Assembly (NCBI GenBank): GCA_951217055.1
Contig: OX578280.1
Location: forward strand, 48,301,882 to 48,365,881
From: Gerris lacustris
Lineage: Eukaryota > Arthropoda > Insecta > Hemiptera > Gerridae
Direction: 5' to 3'
Length of the DNA: 64,000 nucleotides
The notes under the pieces: model-generated
Told to the model about the DNA's origin: nothing
Database searches by the model: none
Seen by the model: only the letters and a program-made list of their open reading frames with translations
Made by a program: the position numbers and the translations under genes
Shown: positions 46,671 to 57,290 of the stretch, one piece after another
Layout of the letters: the number at the start of each line of letters is the position of its first letter
How positions within the stretch are numbered: position 1 is the stretch's first letter

Positions 46671-48998
46671 GTGAGTTGAAAAAAATAACACATTTAAATT
46701 TCAAATTTCCCTTGAAATGAGAAAATTATATTTAAATCAACCGCAGCAACATTTTTCACATTTAACATTCTACTTTAGTTTAAGGTCCTAAATTAACTTA
46801 GAAGAACCATTAACTTTTAATGATACTATTGTATAATTTTAAATTTTTAGCACAGAGGGGACAGAGCCTTTTTCCATTTCTGTAATCTAATAGGTGAAGT
46901 GAACTTATAAAATTCAGTGTTAGATTCCCTAAGGCCATTCATTTCTTATTTTCAAGCCTTTCCACTTCATACATTTTGTCTAAAAGGTTCTTTTTTTATT
47001 ATTTTGTTGTATAGGTAATTTTTTTTACTTTATCACATACTTAGTATATATAGAGAAAATATTTGGATGGTGCAAAAATCGAGTTTAAGATTTTGGTGGA
47101 ATCACACGATTTATAAAGACCCCGGTCGTAAAAGTACGAGGACCAGTAGCTCGAGTTGTATTGGGCAGATTTTTATTATTTAATGTTGTATTCACCCATT
47201 CATAAATTTAATCTAATGCAGAGGCTTACCAGATTAAAGATATACTCGCACAAATAAAATATACGAAGAATTTAATTAGGATGTGTTCACGCGTAATATA
47301 TTCTAACATGTTATGAGCTTTTTCATATTTGAGCATTATTAATAGAACTATATGAAACAAATCAGCTAAATTTAACACAAGTTATTCAATCTAAGATAAC
47401 TCATCATCCTAGACGTAATGCTTGCTCTGCTTGCTTCATTATTTTATATTTTTCGGGTAAAACCCTTATCTAAAGAAATATGAAGCAAGATAATTTCTGT
47501 TTATTGTATCGCCTAAAAATAATACGATATTTCATCGCCGATTGGTGCAAGTAAAATTCAAGATATATCTTGGCTTTTGATAGATATGTAGTCTCAGAAA
47601 TTGTCTATATTAACTTAAGTTGTCATTTAGCATGACTTTAAGGTACTAAATCAACATAACTTTGAAATCGCGTATTTAAATGCCAGACATTCAAGCATAC
47701 TAATACATGGTCCAGCTTGGTCTTAGAGTTATTGCGGTTGCGTGAAATGCATATGCGGTATTTGAACGTCTGCTCATACACGTGAATCCCTTATCTCATT
47801 AGCTCTCAGTAAACTATCGGAATTTATGAATCTAAACTGACAAGCATGCTTAATTGCACTTGAGTTATGCTCGATACGTGGCTTCTGTGCATGTCCTGGA
47901 TTATGTTTATCTGATTTTCCCGATATTCGAACCTGGTACCTTCGTCACCTCCGTCGAACACATTAAACTACTAAATCTACTCGGTTATCTCTACCTTTGT
48001 TCTAAAAGTCAAATGTTAAAGTGAATATTATACTAACCTTTATACCTTTTACAATTCTATACACATAAATAGTATAAAATGAGGTTATCTAAATATAACC
48101 TTTTGTGATTTCTGCTTATATTTCTACCGTTGAAAGCCCGAATGTAACTTATTTAACAAATTTCGTCGAAAAACAGGGGAGGAACAGCAGGATTTTTACA
48201 ATACAATTGGTCGTTGTAAAGACCTTGCATGATTCAAAACCATTCCCGAGCCTTGTCTCCCCATCATTTCCCTTATAGTTTTAAAATGAGCAGCGGTTAT
48301 CTTTTTAGAAACTTTTACTCAAATTGGCAAATAACATGATAGCCTTCTTTGCTCTCCACCTCTCATTTGCAATCTAAGGGAAAACTTTTAATTATTTGCA
48401 AGATGAATCTTGGGGATTTCTATTCATTGTCATTTCCTATTGGTCGTCTTATGTTTTAGCATTGTTAAGTGGTGTCACCCATTTCCTTCAAAAATACCAA
48501 AACGCCCCTTAAAGTTTCTTATTATTTCATAACTATCAGTTATACTTTTACCAAAAGTATTGAGGACTGAACTAAGAGATAAGTTTCTTTTATACTTGAA
48601 ATAGATACGGACCCGATCTAGTCCGAGTTATACCTAAACCGCAAGACTAAACAAAATTTATTTTATGACAATTCATCATCAATAATGTGTCGTTTTCTTT
48701 GTACTACTAAATTATTTTTTGTAACTAAATTATGGCTGATTCGATCATTTTTACGGTTAAAAACAATTGGTTGCAACTAAGTATACATCAGTGGGATCGT
48801 TGCTGACGGCTGGTTTGGGTTTTCAAAAAATACGTGAAACCACTCGTGGCGATATTCCAGGGAGGTAAAATATGATCCACCCTGATGATCGTATTAAGTC
48901 AAGAACGTCGATCCTACCCTCTGTATAATAAGTTTACAGCTTTCTTAAAACTGTTTAAGCGTATTTTTTCATGATTACTGTGGTAAACCAAGTATATA
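46671..48998. other. No supported gene
   Basis: Possible intron after the putative exon. A segment at 47870-48000 includes ATTCGAACCTGG, which could be an antisense T-loop of a decayed tRNA-like sequence, but the other arms do not fold. A patch at 48790-48930 has short open frames without motifs. Confidence 0.4.
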
Positions 48999-50015
48999 CA
49001 GGGTGGTCCAAAAGTCTCCCCCCCCCCTCCCTCTTAACTTTTGAACGGTTTAAGATAAATTAATGAAACTTGGGGGATCTCTACCATGCAAAGGGAAGTT
49101 TGTTTTCATATAATCACCCACTAGGGGCAACCACCCACTTTGCCCCCAGGCCACCCAACTTCATAATTTCAAATTGGAGTGTATATTTTTGATAGCATAT
49201 TTGGATTCTACAGTGCAAAATAATAAACTTTTACTTGGAACTATTTTTTCTATCTCCAATATTTTGCCCCCTACAGGGGGGCAAAGATAGCAAAATAACC
49301 CTTCCGATAATACGTTGTAAAATTTAAACGGTTAGAGATAAATTAATGAAACTTAGGGGATCTTTACCATGTAATGAAAAGTTTGTTTTCATGCAATCGC
49401 GCAGTAGGGGCAACCTCCCATTTTGCCCCCAGACCACCTAACTTCAAAATTTTAACCTGGAATGTATATTTTTGATAGCAGATTTAGATTCTACGGTAAA
49501 AAATAAAAATATTTTACTTCAAACTTTTTTTCCTATCTTCAATATTTTGTCCCCTATAGGGGGACAAAGGTTTAAAAATGGTAGATTTCAGCGCCTGGGG
49601 GCAAAATGGTGGTTGCCCCTAGTACGCGAGTGGATGATTTCACACTTCCCTTTACACGGTACAGATCCCCCAAGTTCCATTACTTTATTTCAAACCGTTT
49701 AGATTTTACAACAATCTAAGTGATATTTTTTTACTATTTCGGAAAGGATATTTTGCTATCTTTGCCCCCCTGTAGGGGGCAAAATATTGGAGATAGAAAA
49801 AATAGTTTCAAGTAAAAGTTTATTATTTTTCACTGTTGAATCCAAACAAGCTATCAAAGTTGGGTGGCCTGGGGGCAAAGTGGGTGGTTGCCCCTAGTGG
49901 ATGATCGCATAAAAACAAACTTCCCTTTGCATGGTAGAGATCCCCCAAGTTTCATTAATTTATCTCAAACCGTTCAAAAGTTAAGCGGGGGGGGGGAGAC
50001 TTTTGGACCACCCTG
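48999..50015. mobile_element. Four-unit nested palindromic mariner-type MITE
   Basis: Ends are CAGGGTGGTCCAAAAGTCTC and its inverse, with TA on both sides, the usual Tc1/mariner target. The interior consists of four related units of about 140 bp. Each is marked by AAACGGTT...GATAAATTAATGAAACTT, GGGGATC, TTTACCATG, AGTAGGGGCAACC and TTTGCCCCCAG. The first two are in plus orientation (about 49037-49180 and 49320-49455) and the last two inverted (about 49575-49705 and 49860-49985). The whole 1017 bp is therefore a palindrome of a tandem duplication. No transposase is encoded. Confidence 0.88.
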
Positions 50016-51190
50016 TATATGAAAGTGTGGGAGCTTTGTTTAGCTCGTGTCTCGTTTAACCAACTTTATGTTTACAAACAAAATTTTTTGTTCCATACTT
50101 AATATAATAATTATTATTTTATGATATAAAGATTATCATGAAGTTACTCGAAGAAACTAGCATTTTAATTATACCTTTTATCTTTTAGAATAACTTAAAG
50201 AGTTCGTAATTGAGATAAAAATAAACTATATCTTTACCTTTACTTGGTTTAAAATTAGACTAAAAATTAAAATTATAGGATAATTATTTCACTTAGAACT
50301 TATATTTTATTTTTTTAATTAATCTAGCTATCTTTACTTTAATTCTCATTATTTGCTTTTACCACTGTCATAATATATTTAAAACTACACATATTATATA
50401 AAGTTTTAAACAATAAAATGTAGAAATATTTCAACAATAAATATACCATAAAACCAGTTAACTATAAATTGAAGTAGTATTTTAGAGCTCTGTAATTGAT
50501 GTTTTCTGATTTTTTAACGTTTTCAACTTGTTTATCTTCCGACGCTTTTTCTCGTGCTTTTTCATTTGATTCCGAGTTAAATCTTTTTTCCCCCCGGTTG
50601 AATCGGCTTAGGATTAATTCTATTTACTTGGTTTTTTTTCTCCTTTAATTTTGAGTTTGTTTCGACGTTTTCGTTTAGATTTCAGTTAAACAATGTCTGG
50701 TTCTTTTCAACATTTTATAGAGATTGAAGGAGGTGGTTTTGTATAACAACGTACGTTCATGTTGACACTGCTAATGACTCCCTTCTTGTTACTTAATCAG
50801 AATTTTCCTTTCGTTCTACTTGTTTAATTTAAACGTAATTTATATGTATGTTTCTTTCAGTAATTAAATCAAGCTAACGAAACGTGGAATTTGTTTCAAA
50901 AATTCGAAACGAGATATAATTTTAAAACTTATTATTTTTAAAATAAAGTATAAAGAAAGCAGAAAAAACGTCAAAAATTAATTTAAATAAAATAATTACA
51001 GTCTATTCACAAAAAAAGTTATTGCTGTAAAGCGCTCTTAACCTATTAATGGGCATCGTCAGTACCTTTAACTAGTACAAGAAGAAACATAAACTTATGC
51101 ATAGATATAAATACGAAAGCACTTACAAGCATTCCAAATTAATTTATTGAAGGAGTTGAATGAATAATATCAATATGGAATTTCACACTA
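50016..51190. other. AT-rich, no supported gene
   Basis: No frame, RNA gene or repeat match noticed. Confidence 0.45.
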
Positions 51191-51690
51191 GCTACAAGGA
51201 ATAGAACTGGGTTTTCTCTTTAGGTATTTTATGCTGTTGCGTTAGATCTCTTTGTGCTTGAATTGGTTGATAGAATCGTTGAGTCAGTTCTTTTGAAGTC
51301 AGTTCTCTTTGGTTGCTCGAGACCAATCCGATTTCCGTCCGTGTAACACAGATGTAAAAGCCCCCCTCGGATACTTTTATCCTAAAGTTTGAACGCTCCC
51401 ATCTACCCCTGGGTAAAGGAGAGAGTTTGTACTTGTTTAATTCATGCACGTTTCGTGTACACTGTCCACTCGAGTGTACAGTGACCGGGTGTAGCCGGGG
51501 CTATAGTTGGCCCTGTAATTTGATTTGCCTTCCCTCTCCGGTCGAATCCACCCCCACTCCGGTCTGTTGACGCTAGTCAAATATGATTTGTACCCCTCAG
51601 CATCCGAGACGTGTTTGGAAGCCCGCAGCACGGCTGAGGCAAGGGAACCTGTTTGAATTGTTAACACAAGGCACAGCTATTGCTACTCTA
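51191..51690 (-). other. GC-rich structured island with two overlapping minus-strand frames
   Basis: The minus strand has two open frames, 51667-51437 and 51449-51192, that overlap by about 13 bp in different phases. Both have mixed, protein-like composition, but no domain is recognised. The same DNA contains inverted motifs: CCTCAGC...GCTGAGG, a CACTCGAGTG centre flanked by GTACACTG/TACAGTGAC, and GGGCTATAG near CCCGG. On the plus strand GATGTAAAAGCCCCCC resembles the 3' end of the SINE at 26142. A structured retroelement fragment or a frameshifted exon are the two readings. Confidence 0.3.
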
Positions 51691-52039
51691 CCTTTTCCTG
51701 TCCGCTGCATCCGTCATTATAAAACATTGAATTACAAACAATCTAAATTTACATAAAAGTTTAAACAATGTCGAAATTTCACTTTATCAGCTAAAAATTT
51801 CTTTTATCGAAAGTTAAAAGTTATTTTAAGAATAAATTATTGTTTTCAACTAGTATTTTACATTGTAATCACTTGTGATAAAATATCATCGCATCATGAT
51901 ACACACACAAATCTTATATAAAAAGAAGAGTGTCTGTCTTTTATACAAATCTACAGTTTTATCCCAATTTGACGAATATTTACACATTTTTCCTTCAAAA
52001 CAAGGTCAAGGTCACTGCCTACATGAGATTACGAAATTA
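51691..52039. other. AT-rich, nothing resolved
   Basis: No feature noticed. Confidence 0.4.
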
Positions 52040-52165
52040 AAACTTTAGTACAAAGGGGTACGGGGTACAAATGTCAAAGTAATGAAAACCCTTCATGATG
52101 CATACTGCTAAAAAGCTCTTTCAGAGTACCTACAGTAATTGTCGCTACAACAATGAGTTGACCCT
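52040..52165 (+). repeat. Family C fragment
   Basis: GTACAAAGGGGTACGGGGTAC, then AACCCTTCATGATGCA, AAAGCTCTTTCAGAGTA and GTAATTGTCGC follow the order seen at 53250-53345 and, inverted, at 62560-62660. Confidence 0.65.
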
Positions 52166-52900
52166 TTTAGAGAAATATATTATTTTATTTACAAATATCT
52201 GACTATCGCTCGGTTCATCTCAGCTTCTCGAAAGCGACTGCCGTTTTACTTTATTTCGGTTGTCATCATAAAATAATTCGGTCCCGTGGTGCCGTTGTAT
52301 TTTTTTTTTTTTTTTTTTTTTCACAAAAAAACGAATTAAACAAAAATGAAACTAAATATTATAGATCAATACATCTGGCAATTACGGTTCCGAATAGTAA
52401 TTGTTGTTATTATATGTTAGGGATTTTCTAAAATTTTATCCCTAAGGGGAACCTTAGGGCAAAGTTAGATAAAAAGGGGAATTGAGCCCAGACCGATCTT
52501 CTAAAGTTAGGAAGGAAGTTAATACTTGATAAATAGCTCTTATTTTAGATGTAAGCACGTATATTAATAAAAGATAATTCCAACTTCAACCAAGGGATGG
52601 GTAAAGACATGGGGGGGGGGGGAGGGGGGTTAGAAGGAATATACCGCTGCTTTTCCCGGAAAGTTATCTTTTAAGAATTTTTCTTCAGTAGCCGGAATCA
52701 ATTACTAATTTGTGATATTAGCAAATTATCTTATCAAAGGGGAGGGGGTATAGAAATAAGGGGAAGGGATAGAATCTAGATATTCTCGCTTAGTAAAAAA
52801 ATTTAAATGTTTCTTGATGGTAGTTTATAAAGCCATCAAATTGAAAATAACACACCCCGTAGCGAAGCACGGGTGTCCAGATAGTATATATATATATATA
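52166..52900. other. Poly-T, G-rich tracts and a repeat edge
   Basis: A 22-base T run lies at 52300-52321 and a near-uninterrupted G tract at 52611-52629. AACACACCCCGTAGCGAAGCACGGGTG at about 52847-52873 is a GC-rich dyad (CCCGTAGCGAAGCACGGG) typical of dispersed repeat edges. No gene is supported. Confidence 0.5.
52611..52629 (+). repeat. Poly-G tract, possible G-quadruplex
   Basis: Twelve G, one A, then six G. This could fold as a G-quadruplex. Confidence 0.8.
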
Positions 52901-53112
52901 CAGGGTGGGAAAAAAACCCGCACTTTTTTGAACACTTATAGCTCAGGTTTTGTAATAGATAGAGATATAGGGTTTGCGGGGTCAGAACACTACATTCCTC
53001 TACTTTAAATTTCATATCTATAACTTAACAAACTATTGGGTGAAAGCCATGCAATGACGGTTTGAATTAGAGTCTTAAAAAAGTCGTTTTCCGGGTGGTT
53101 TTGAATAAATAA

Positions 53113-53626
53113 CTGTATTTAAAAAAAGTCCAGTCATGTACCATGACTTAATGAGCGAATGTTCAAAGAAATCTGCGTATTATTGGCTTATGATAATATA
53201 GGAAAATTTTGGTTTAGAATTTGGATGGGTGAAAAAAATTTTTTGGTACACACGGGTACGGGGTACAAAAGTCTATTATTTACCCTTCAAGATGCACTTC
53301 GTTGGAAAGCTCTTAAGAGTAAAGTAATTGTTGTTATGTACACTTTTATCATATTTTCATATAAAAGTAGAAAAAACACGTTTTTATGATATTTTTGAGC
53401 CAAAATTGTCAAAATTTGACCTCTAAATGAACTCCAAAAATTCTGGCCAACGAACTCATTCATTCTTTGGATATTATTGACATTTTAAAATTTGTTTGAA
53501 ATTTTTAAGTGCATCCAGTTTTAGAATGGTCTAAAACGGATTTCCATAGAAAATTTTTCAAAAATTCGCATTACAAATATTATTTTGAAGCCATTAAAAG
53601 CTTAATTTTCTTCGAAAATTCGCTAA
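53113..53626. repeat. Family C copy nested in the composite element
   Basis: Comparing the two arms of the composite shows that the left arm is interrupted between TTTTGAATAAATAA and AATGAATGTTTAAC, which are adjacent in the right arm. The 514-bp insert runs from AAAGTCCAGTCATG to TTCGAAAATTCGCTAA and matches, inverted, the stretch at 62205-62785. The insert has no obvious TIRs or coding frame. Confidence 0.8.
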
Positions 53627-53696
53627 AATGAATGTTTAACAAAATTATTAAAAAACAAAAAAAATGCATATGTTAAAGATTTACTTGTTGTATAGT

Positions 53697-53948
53697 TCAA
53701 TATGTCCTCCTTGTTACGACAGCCTGACCTCTCCTTCTCGAGCGGGATATGGCCCCAGCAATAGGTGATTGACGCATATCATCCCAGGTACGAAGAATCC
53801 TCTTTCGAAGTTCATCAACGTCCTTTTCTGCCTCCCACTTACACTCTTTGTTCAAACTAACCCCAGACAGAGTAATCTATTGGATATAGGTCTGGACTGT
53901 TAGGCGGCCATTCGTCTGGCTGAACGAAGTTTGGCAATTCTTTTGCAA
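53697..53948 (-). pseudogene. Tc1/mariner-type transposase, C-terminal fragment, broken
   Basis: The minus strand encodes LPNFVQPDEWPPNSPDLYP followed by IDYSVWG. This is the WPPNSPDLNPID(Y)xxW signature around the third catalytic residue of the IS630/Tc1/mariner DDE/D family, here D. An in-frame TAG follows directly after VWG. A frameshift is then needed to reach KWEAEKDVDELRKRILRTWD and a terminal ...VVTRRTY stop. The catalytic domain upstream is absent, so the protein cannot be functional. The D at the third site suggests a DDxD subgroup rather than classical Tc1 (DD34E). Confidence 0.85.
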
Positions 53949-53953
53949 GGAGC

Positions 53954-54063
53954 GATTCTTCTTGCCTGGGATGATATGCGTCAATCGACTATTGCTGGGG
54001 GGTCATATCCCACTGGAGAGGAGAGTGCAGGCTGTCGTAATTTATCAAGGAGGACATTTTGAA
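53954..54063 (+). pseudogene. Second transposase C-terminal fragment, opposite orientation
   Basis: The plus strand reads ILLAWDDMRQSTIAGGSYP and continues to ...LSRRTF stop, matching the last 35 codons of the minus-strand fragment at 53697. The two fragments meet head to head, so the composite contains two right-hand ends of the same transposon. Several substitutions separate the copies. Confidence 0.8.
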
Positions 54064-54329
54064 CCATACAACAAGTAAATCTGTAACATATGCATTAGTT
54101 TTTTATTTTTTATTTTTGTTAAACATTCATTTATTTTATTAAAACTACTCGGACAACAACTTTTTTAAAACCCTAATGCAAGCCGTCATTACATGGCTTT
54201 CACCCAATAGTTTGTTAAGTTATAATAAAAGAATGTAGTTTCAGACCCCGAAAACCCCATATCTCTATTTACTACAGAAGCTGAGCTATAAGTGTTTTTT
54301 TAAAAAAACTGCGTTTTTTGTCTACCCTA

Positions 54330-54356
54330 AATATATATATATATATATATATATAT
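54330..54356. repeat. (AT)n tract at the element edge
   Basis: Short AT run directly after the right TIR, matching the TATATA tract before the left TIR; consistent with insertion into TA-rich target DNA. Confidence 0.85.
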
Positions 54357-54625
54357 TTTCACTTAATTTTAATTTCACTTAATTTTAAACTTAATTTTTT
54401 TCACTTAATTTTAAAATTTTAATTTCAGTCACTTTAAGTCTTTAATATGTATATATGTACCAAGGAATATTTTTTATTTATTTATTTTGTTTTTGGATGT
54501 AGGCGTTAAAGAGACTGAAATTTCTTAAGTAAAGGCCTATGATATAATTTTAACAGTTCATTATCTTATAATAGGCTCTGATATGCTCATTATTATTTTA
54601 TTTTTTTATTTTTTATTATTATATA
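54357..54625. other. AT-rich, nothing resolved
   Basis: Starts with three imperfect copies of TTTCACTTAATTTTAA (54357-54425). Confidence 0.5.
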
Positions 54626-54975
54626 CCGGGGGGCTTTTTACACCCGAAGATGCAGGCCACTTAGGTAGGCCCATTCATCAAACCTGGGTTAGGGACCGAA
54701 ATCTTCATATATATATGGTCGTCAACCATGACTCCCCTCCTAGTTGTATTACAACCAGGAGTGTCATCGTCATGGTTTCCAGGCCGAAACCTGGTGGTGC
54801 TACTCTTTCGAGGAGCTTCCCACTTGTTTAAACAATGCTGGGTGGACATTGAGCTGGGGGCCTGGTCCGGGAATCGAACCCAGAGCTGCGGTCACCTTCT
54901 GACCCGACTCGATGCTGCTTAACTTGCCTTATCGCAAGGCGAGTGCTCTAGCCTCCGAGCCACCGAGGCCTCCCC
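54626..54975 (-). repeat. tRNA-derived SINE, inverted full copy
   Basis: On the minus strand it runs from GGCCTCGGTGGCTCGGAGGC through box A, CTTGC/GCAAG, GGTTCGATTCCCGGACC, AGCTCCTCGAAAGAGTAGC, CCAGGTTTCGGCCTGG and TAATACAAC to GTGTAAAAAGCCCCCCGG. It is colinear with 26142-26530 but lacks about 25 bp in the variable region and has a small TATATATATG replacement in the body. Independent decay of the two copies implies an old family. Confidence 0.88.
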
Positions 54976-55489
54976 TGATATGCTCATGCTTTGCCAATAA
55001 TTTTTTTTCTCCAATCAGTTTTATTATATCTTATCCTGAATGTATTTAGCCAATTTTTTTACGACCAGCATTAACAATATTAACCAAATGCTACTCTAAA
55101 GACATTTTTATAATTAAGATGGGTAAATTAATTATCCTAAAATTGAAACATTGAAGTATTTTTTGTGGGGAAAATCTAGTTTCTTAGAAAATAATTCTAA
55201 GAGTGGGAGTTAAAGTTAAATTTCCCGCTAGATAGTATTATCTTTAAATTTAGATAAAATGTTCCATTATAATATTCAACCACGAAAACTCAATTAAAAC
55301 GACCGGATAAATTAAGTATGTAGGATGTAAGTAATTAAGTACATACAAAAGTTTGGTACGAGTATGAGGAGTATCGGGCAGATTATTTTCTAAAAAATAG
55401 CAGGGTTCTTCAAATCTGTATGTGATATAGGATTCTTTTCTTTTTTTCATATTTGGCATAATTCTTCATTAAACTTTAATAGACTGAGC
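54976..55489. other. AT-rich, no supported gene
   Basis: A minus-strand frame at 55250-55459 has no motif. A T-rich run at about 55430-55450 precedes the patch that follows. Confidence 0.45.
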
Positions 55490-55780
55490 ATGGGAAGGGA
55501 AGTTACCATGGGAATGGAGCTGAAAAACAAATCTGCTACAGAGAGTAGTAATTATGTTGGAATTAATGGTAATGGGTTGAGAGGCGTAGGTGGGTCAAGG
55601 TACACACGAGGGTTGAGGTCGCATATTAACTCTACCCTAGTAGTTGCTGTTGCTGTAGTCTGGCGAACATAGTCATGCAACATTAATAACAGATTCAACT
55701 CCACCTGGCCCTCACCCTCCACTCATCGACACCTGTTTTGGCCTCAATAATCATACATCCCCCACAAATTTCTTTTCATT
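55490..55780 (+). other. GC-richer patch with a 60-codon frame; exon or regulatory candidate
   Basis: An ATG frame at 55490-55672 starts MGREVTMGMELKNKSATESS and is glycine-, serine- and asparagine-rich, ending in a short valine/alanine-rich run. A possible donor AAG|GTACAC lies at about 55598. Downstream, E-box-like CACCTG occurs twice (about 55703 and 55730) with ATTAATAA and several CCCTC blocks. Either a 5' exon or a regulatory segment is possible; neither is demonstrated. Confidence 0.25.
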
Positions 55781-56609
55781 TAATACAACCCTACAGCCTT
55801 TATTAATATGTTTTCTCTTGCAAACATTAAATGTTATTAAGCAACGGCATGTCTGCTAAAATAATGAAATCAAGTAGACCATTGTTTTAGTAGAGACGTC
55901 TGAAGCTTAGAGCCTTGTAATTGATTAACTTTTTTCTCTTATTTAAGTGAGATATTGTTAAACACCTTTTTAAGAAAACCAATTTAATTGAATATAATAA
56001 AGCGTTAGTTAGTCGATTAAAACCCTCGAGTAATAATTGATACTTGGATTGTTTGATCTATGGTAGCTTTATAATTGATTTCTAATATCCAGAGTCAAGA
56101 TGACGTTCCTTTCTCCCGTTACATTTTATTTTTTAGCATTTAATTGTAGCTAGTTTATCAAATAAATTAATTAAAAACTATTCTAGAGTTATTAAAATAG
56201 TTTTTTAAGTGCTTGAATAATTTTAAATATGTTTCATTTAATTTATAACCGGAAAATTTGACAATGGTTTTTCTTCTTTATATCTTACTGTTTTCTTGAA
56301 TTTTGATTTAAATATTAAAAAGTTTATAAAAATTGTCACAATTATAACTATGTGTGATTCGACTGTGATTTAAATAGAAATAGATTTTTTTCTTTTGAAT
56401 AATCCTCGTATTCCTCAATTTCTCTTTATATATTTGTACTTTAATGAAGCATATTTTAGAAAACTTTATAATTTTTCTTTTAACATGTATTAGAAGTTAA
56501 GAATGCAGCTTTTTATAGATACCAATCTTGATCACACAGTTATTAGTGAATAAAAATGACAGATTCTGTGGGAGTCAATGTAATATAATTAAATTTTGCT
56601 AAATTGATA
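55781..56609. other. AT-rich, no supported gene
   Basis: No feature noticed. Confidence 0.45.
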
Positions 56610-56885
56610 AATTTATGTTTGTAAAAAATCAAAGCAATTTTCGAGTCTACTCGTCGATCTATGGATCGACGAGAGACTCTCGTAGATCTTCGACGTGAAG
56701 TAGACGCGAAAATTGCTTTGATTTTTTACAAACATAAATTGTCAGAACATGAGGTAAACTTGGCTCTCAGTAAATATTTTTATTAATGTAACTCTTTCTC
56801 TTCCGCAATAGGCACAGATGAATTTTGAAAACTGAAAGCTGCTTTGATATTAAAGTCATTTTAATTTACGTCGAGGGACAGTTTA
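56610..56885. mobile_element. Foldback element related to 4998-5289
   Basis: AATTTATGTTTGTAAAAAAT plus CAAAGCAATTTTCG (56610-56643) is repeated exactly inverted at 56707-56740. The centre contains the palindrome TCGTCGATC-TATG-GATCGACGA (56651-56672). To the right, TAATGTAACTCTTTCTCTTC, GGCACAGATGA, CTGAAAGCTGCTTTG and TTTTAATTTACGTCGAGGGAC align with the right end of the element at 4998-5289. CAGATGA replaces CTGATGA, so the hammerhead-like core is mutated. The inverted arms differ in sequence from those of the first element, so only the terminal module is shared. Confidence 0.7.
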
Positions 56886-57009
56886 TGATATAGGGGTTAA
56901 TAAAAAAACGTTTGTGAGAATGTGGAAGAAAAATCAATGTTTCTGTTATTAATATTAATATTTGACAGATGGTACTATCAAAGGGCTAATTATGACTCCC
57001 ATTTTAAAT
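56886..57009. other. Short AT-rich gap
   Basis: Nothing noticed. Confidence 0.3.
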
Positions 57010-57290
57010 AAAATCGGACGAATAGTTGTTGGCTCACACATATGTTGGAATTGCCGACAGACAGAAACGAGACCAAAAATGGTCCCTGGATTTCTTTCCA
57101 GGACGTAAAAATAATTCGTTCTTCAGAATAATCACAATATTTCTGTTACCTTCGGTAAGCTTGAAAGCAAAAAGGGAAAAATTAAATAAATTAGGTAATA
57201 TTGGGTTGTAAATGCACAGTATCATTAATTTACGCGATAAGATGCGAGGGAGCTTATGTGCAACACTAATTGGTAGACAATAGGAACAAA
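57010..57290. repeat. Family A copy, rearranged
   Basis: The left 170 bp are in minus orientation: CCGACAGACAGAAACGAGAC, AAAAATGGTCCCTGG and GTTACCTTCGGTAAGCTTG are the inverse of the family head. The right 60 bp are the family tail in plus orientation: AAGATGCGAGGGAGCTTATG and ACTAATTGGTAGAC. Head and tail thus have opposite polarity, which implies an internal inversion or two insertions. Small frames on both strands here are by-products. Confidence 0.65.

Larger units (their letters stand above)
52901..54329. mobile_element. Composite Tc1/mariner-type element
   Basis: Left end CAGGGTGGGAAAAAAACC and, inverted, right end TAGGGTAGACAAAAAACG lie within TA-rich sequence. The arms match for about 200 bp: GCTCAGGTTTTGTA, GATATAGGGTTT, AGTTTGTTAA...TATTGGGTGAAAGCCATG and AATGACGG. 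The centre holds two transposase C-terminal fragments in opposite orientation. The left arm contains an inserted family C copy. Length is near that of an autonomous mariner, but the N-terminal and central transposase parts are missing. Confidence 0.85.

Noticed and set aside
47925..48000. Second tRNA remnant around ATTCGAACCTGG
   Set aside because: Only the T-loop-like string is present; D, anticodon and acceptor arms do not form.
48790..48930. Possible transposase fragment in a short open stretch
   Set aside because: No DDE/D signature or helix-turn-helix could be identified, and stops interrupt all frames within about 30 codons.
54583..54922. Several frames on both strands around 54.6-54.9 kb
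   Set aside because: All fall within the inverted tRNA-derived SINE, and similar frames occur in the copy at 26142-26530.
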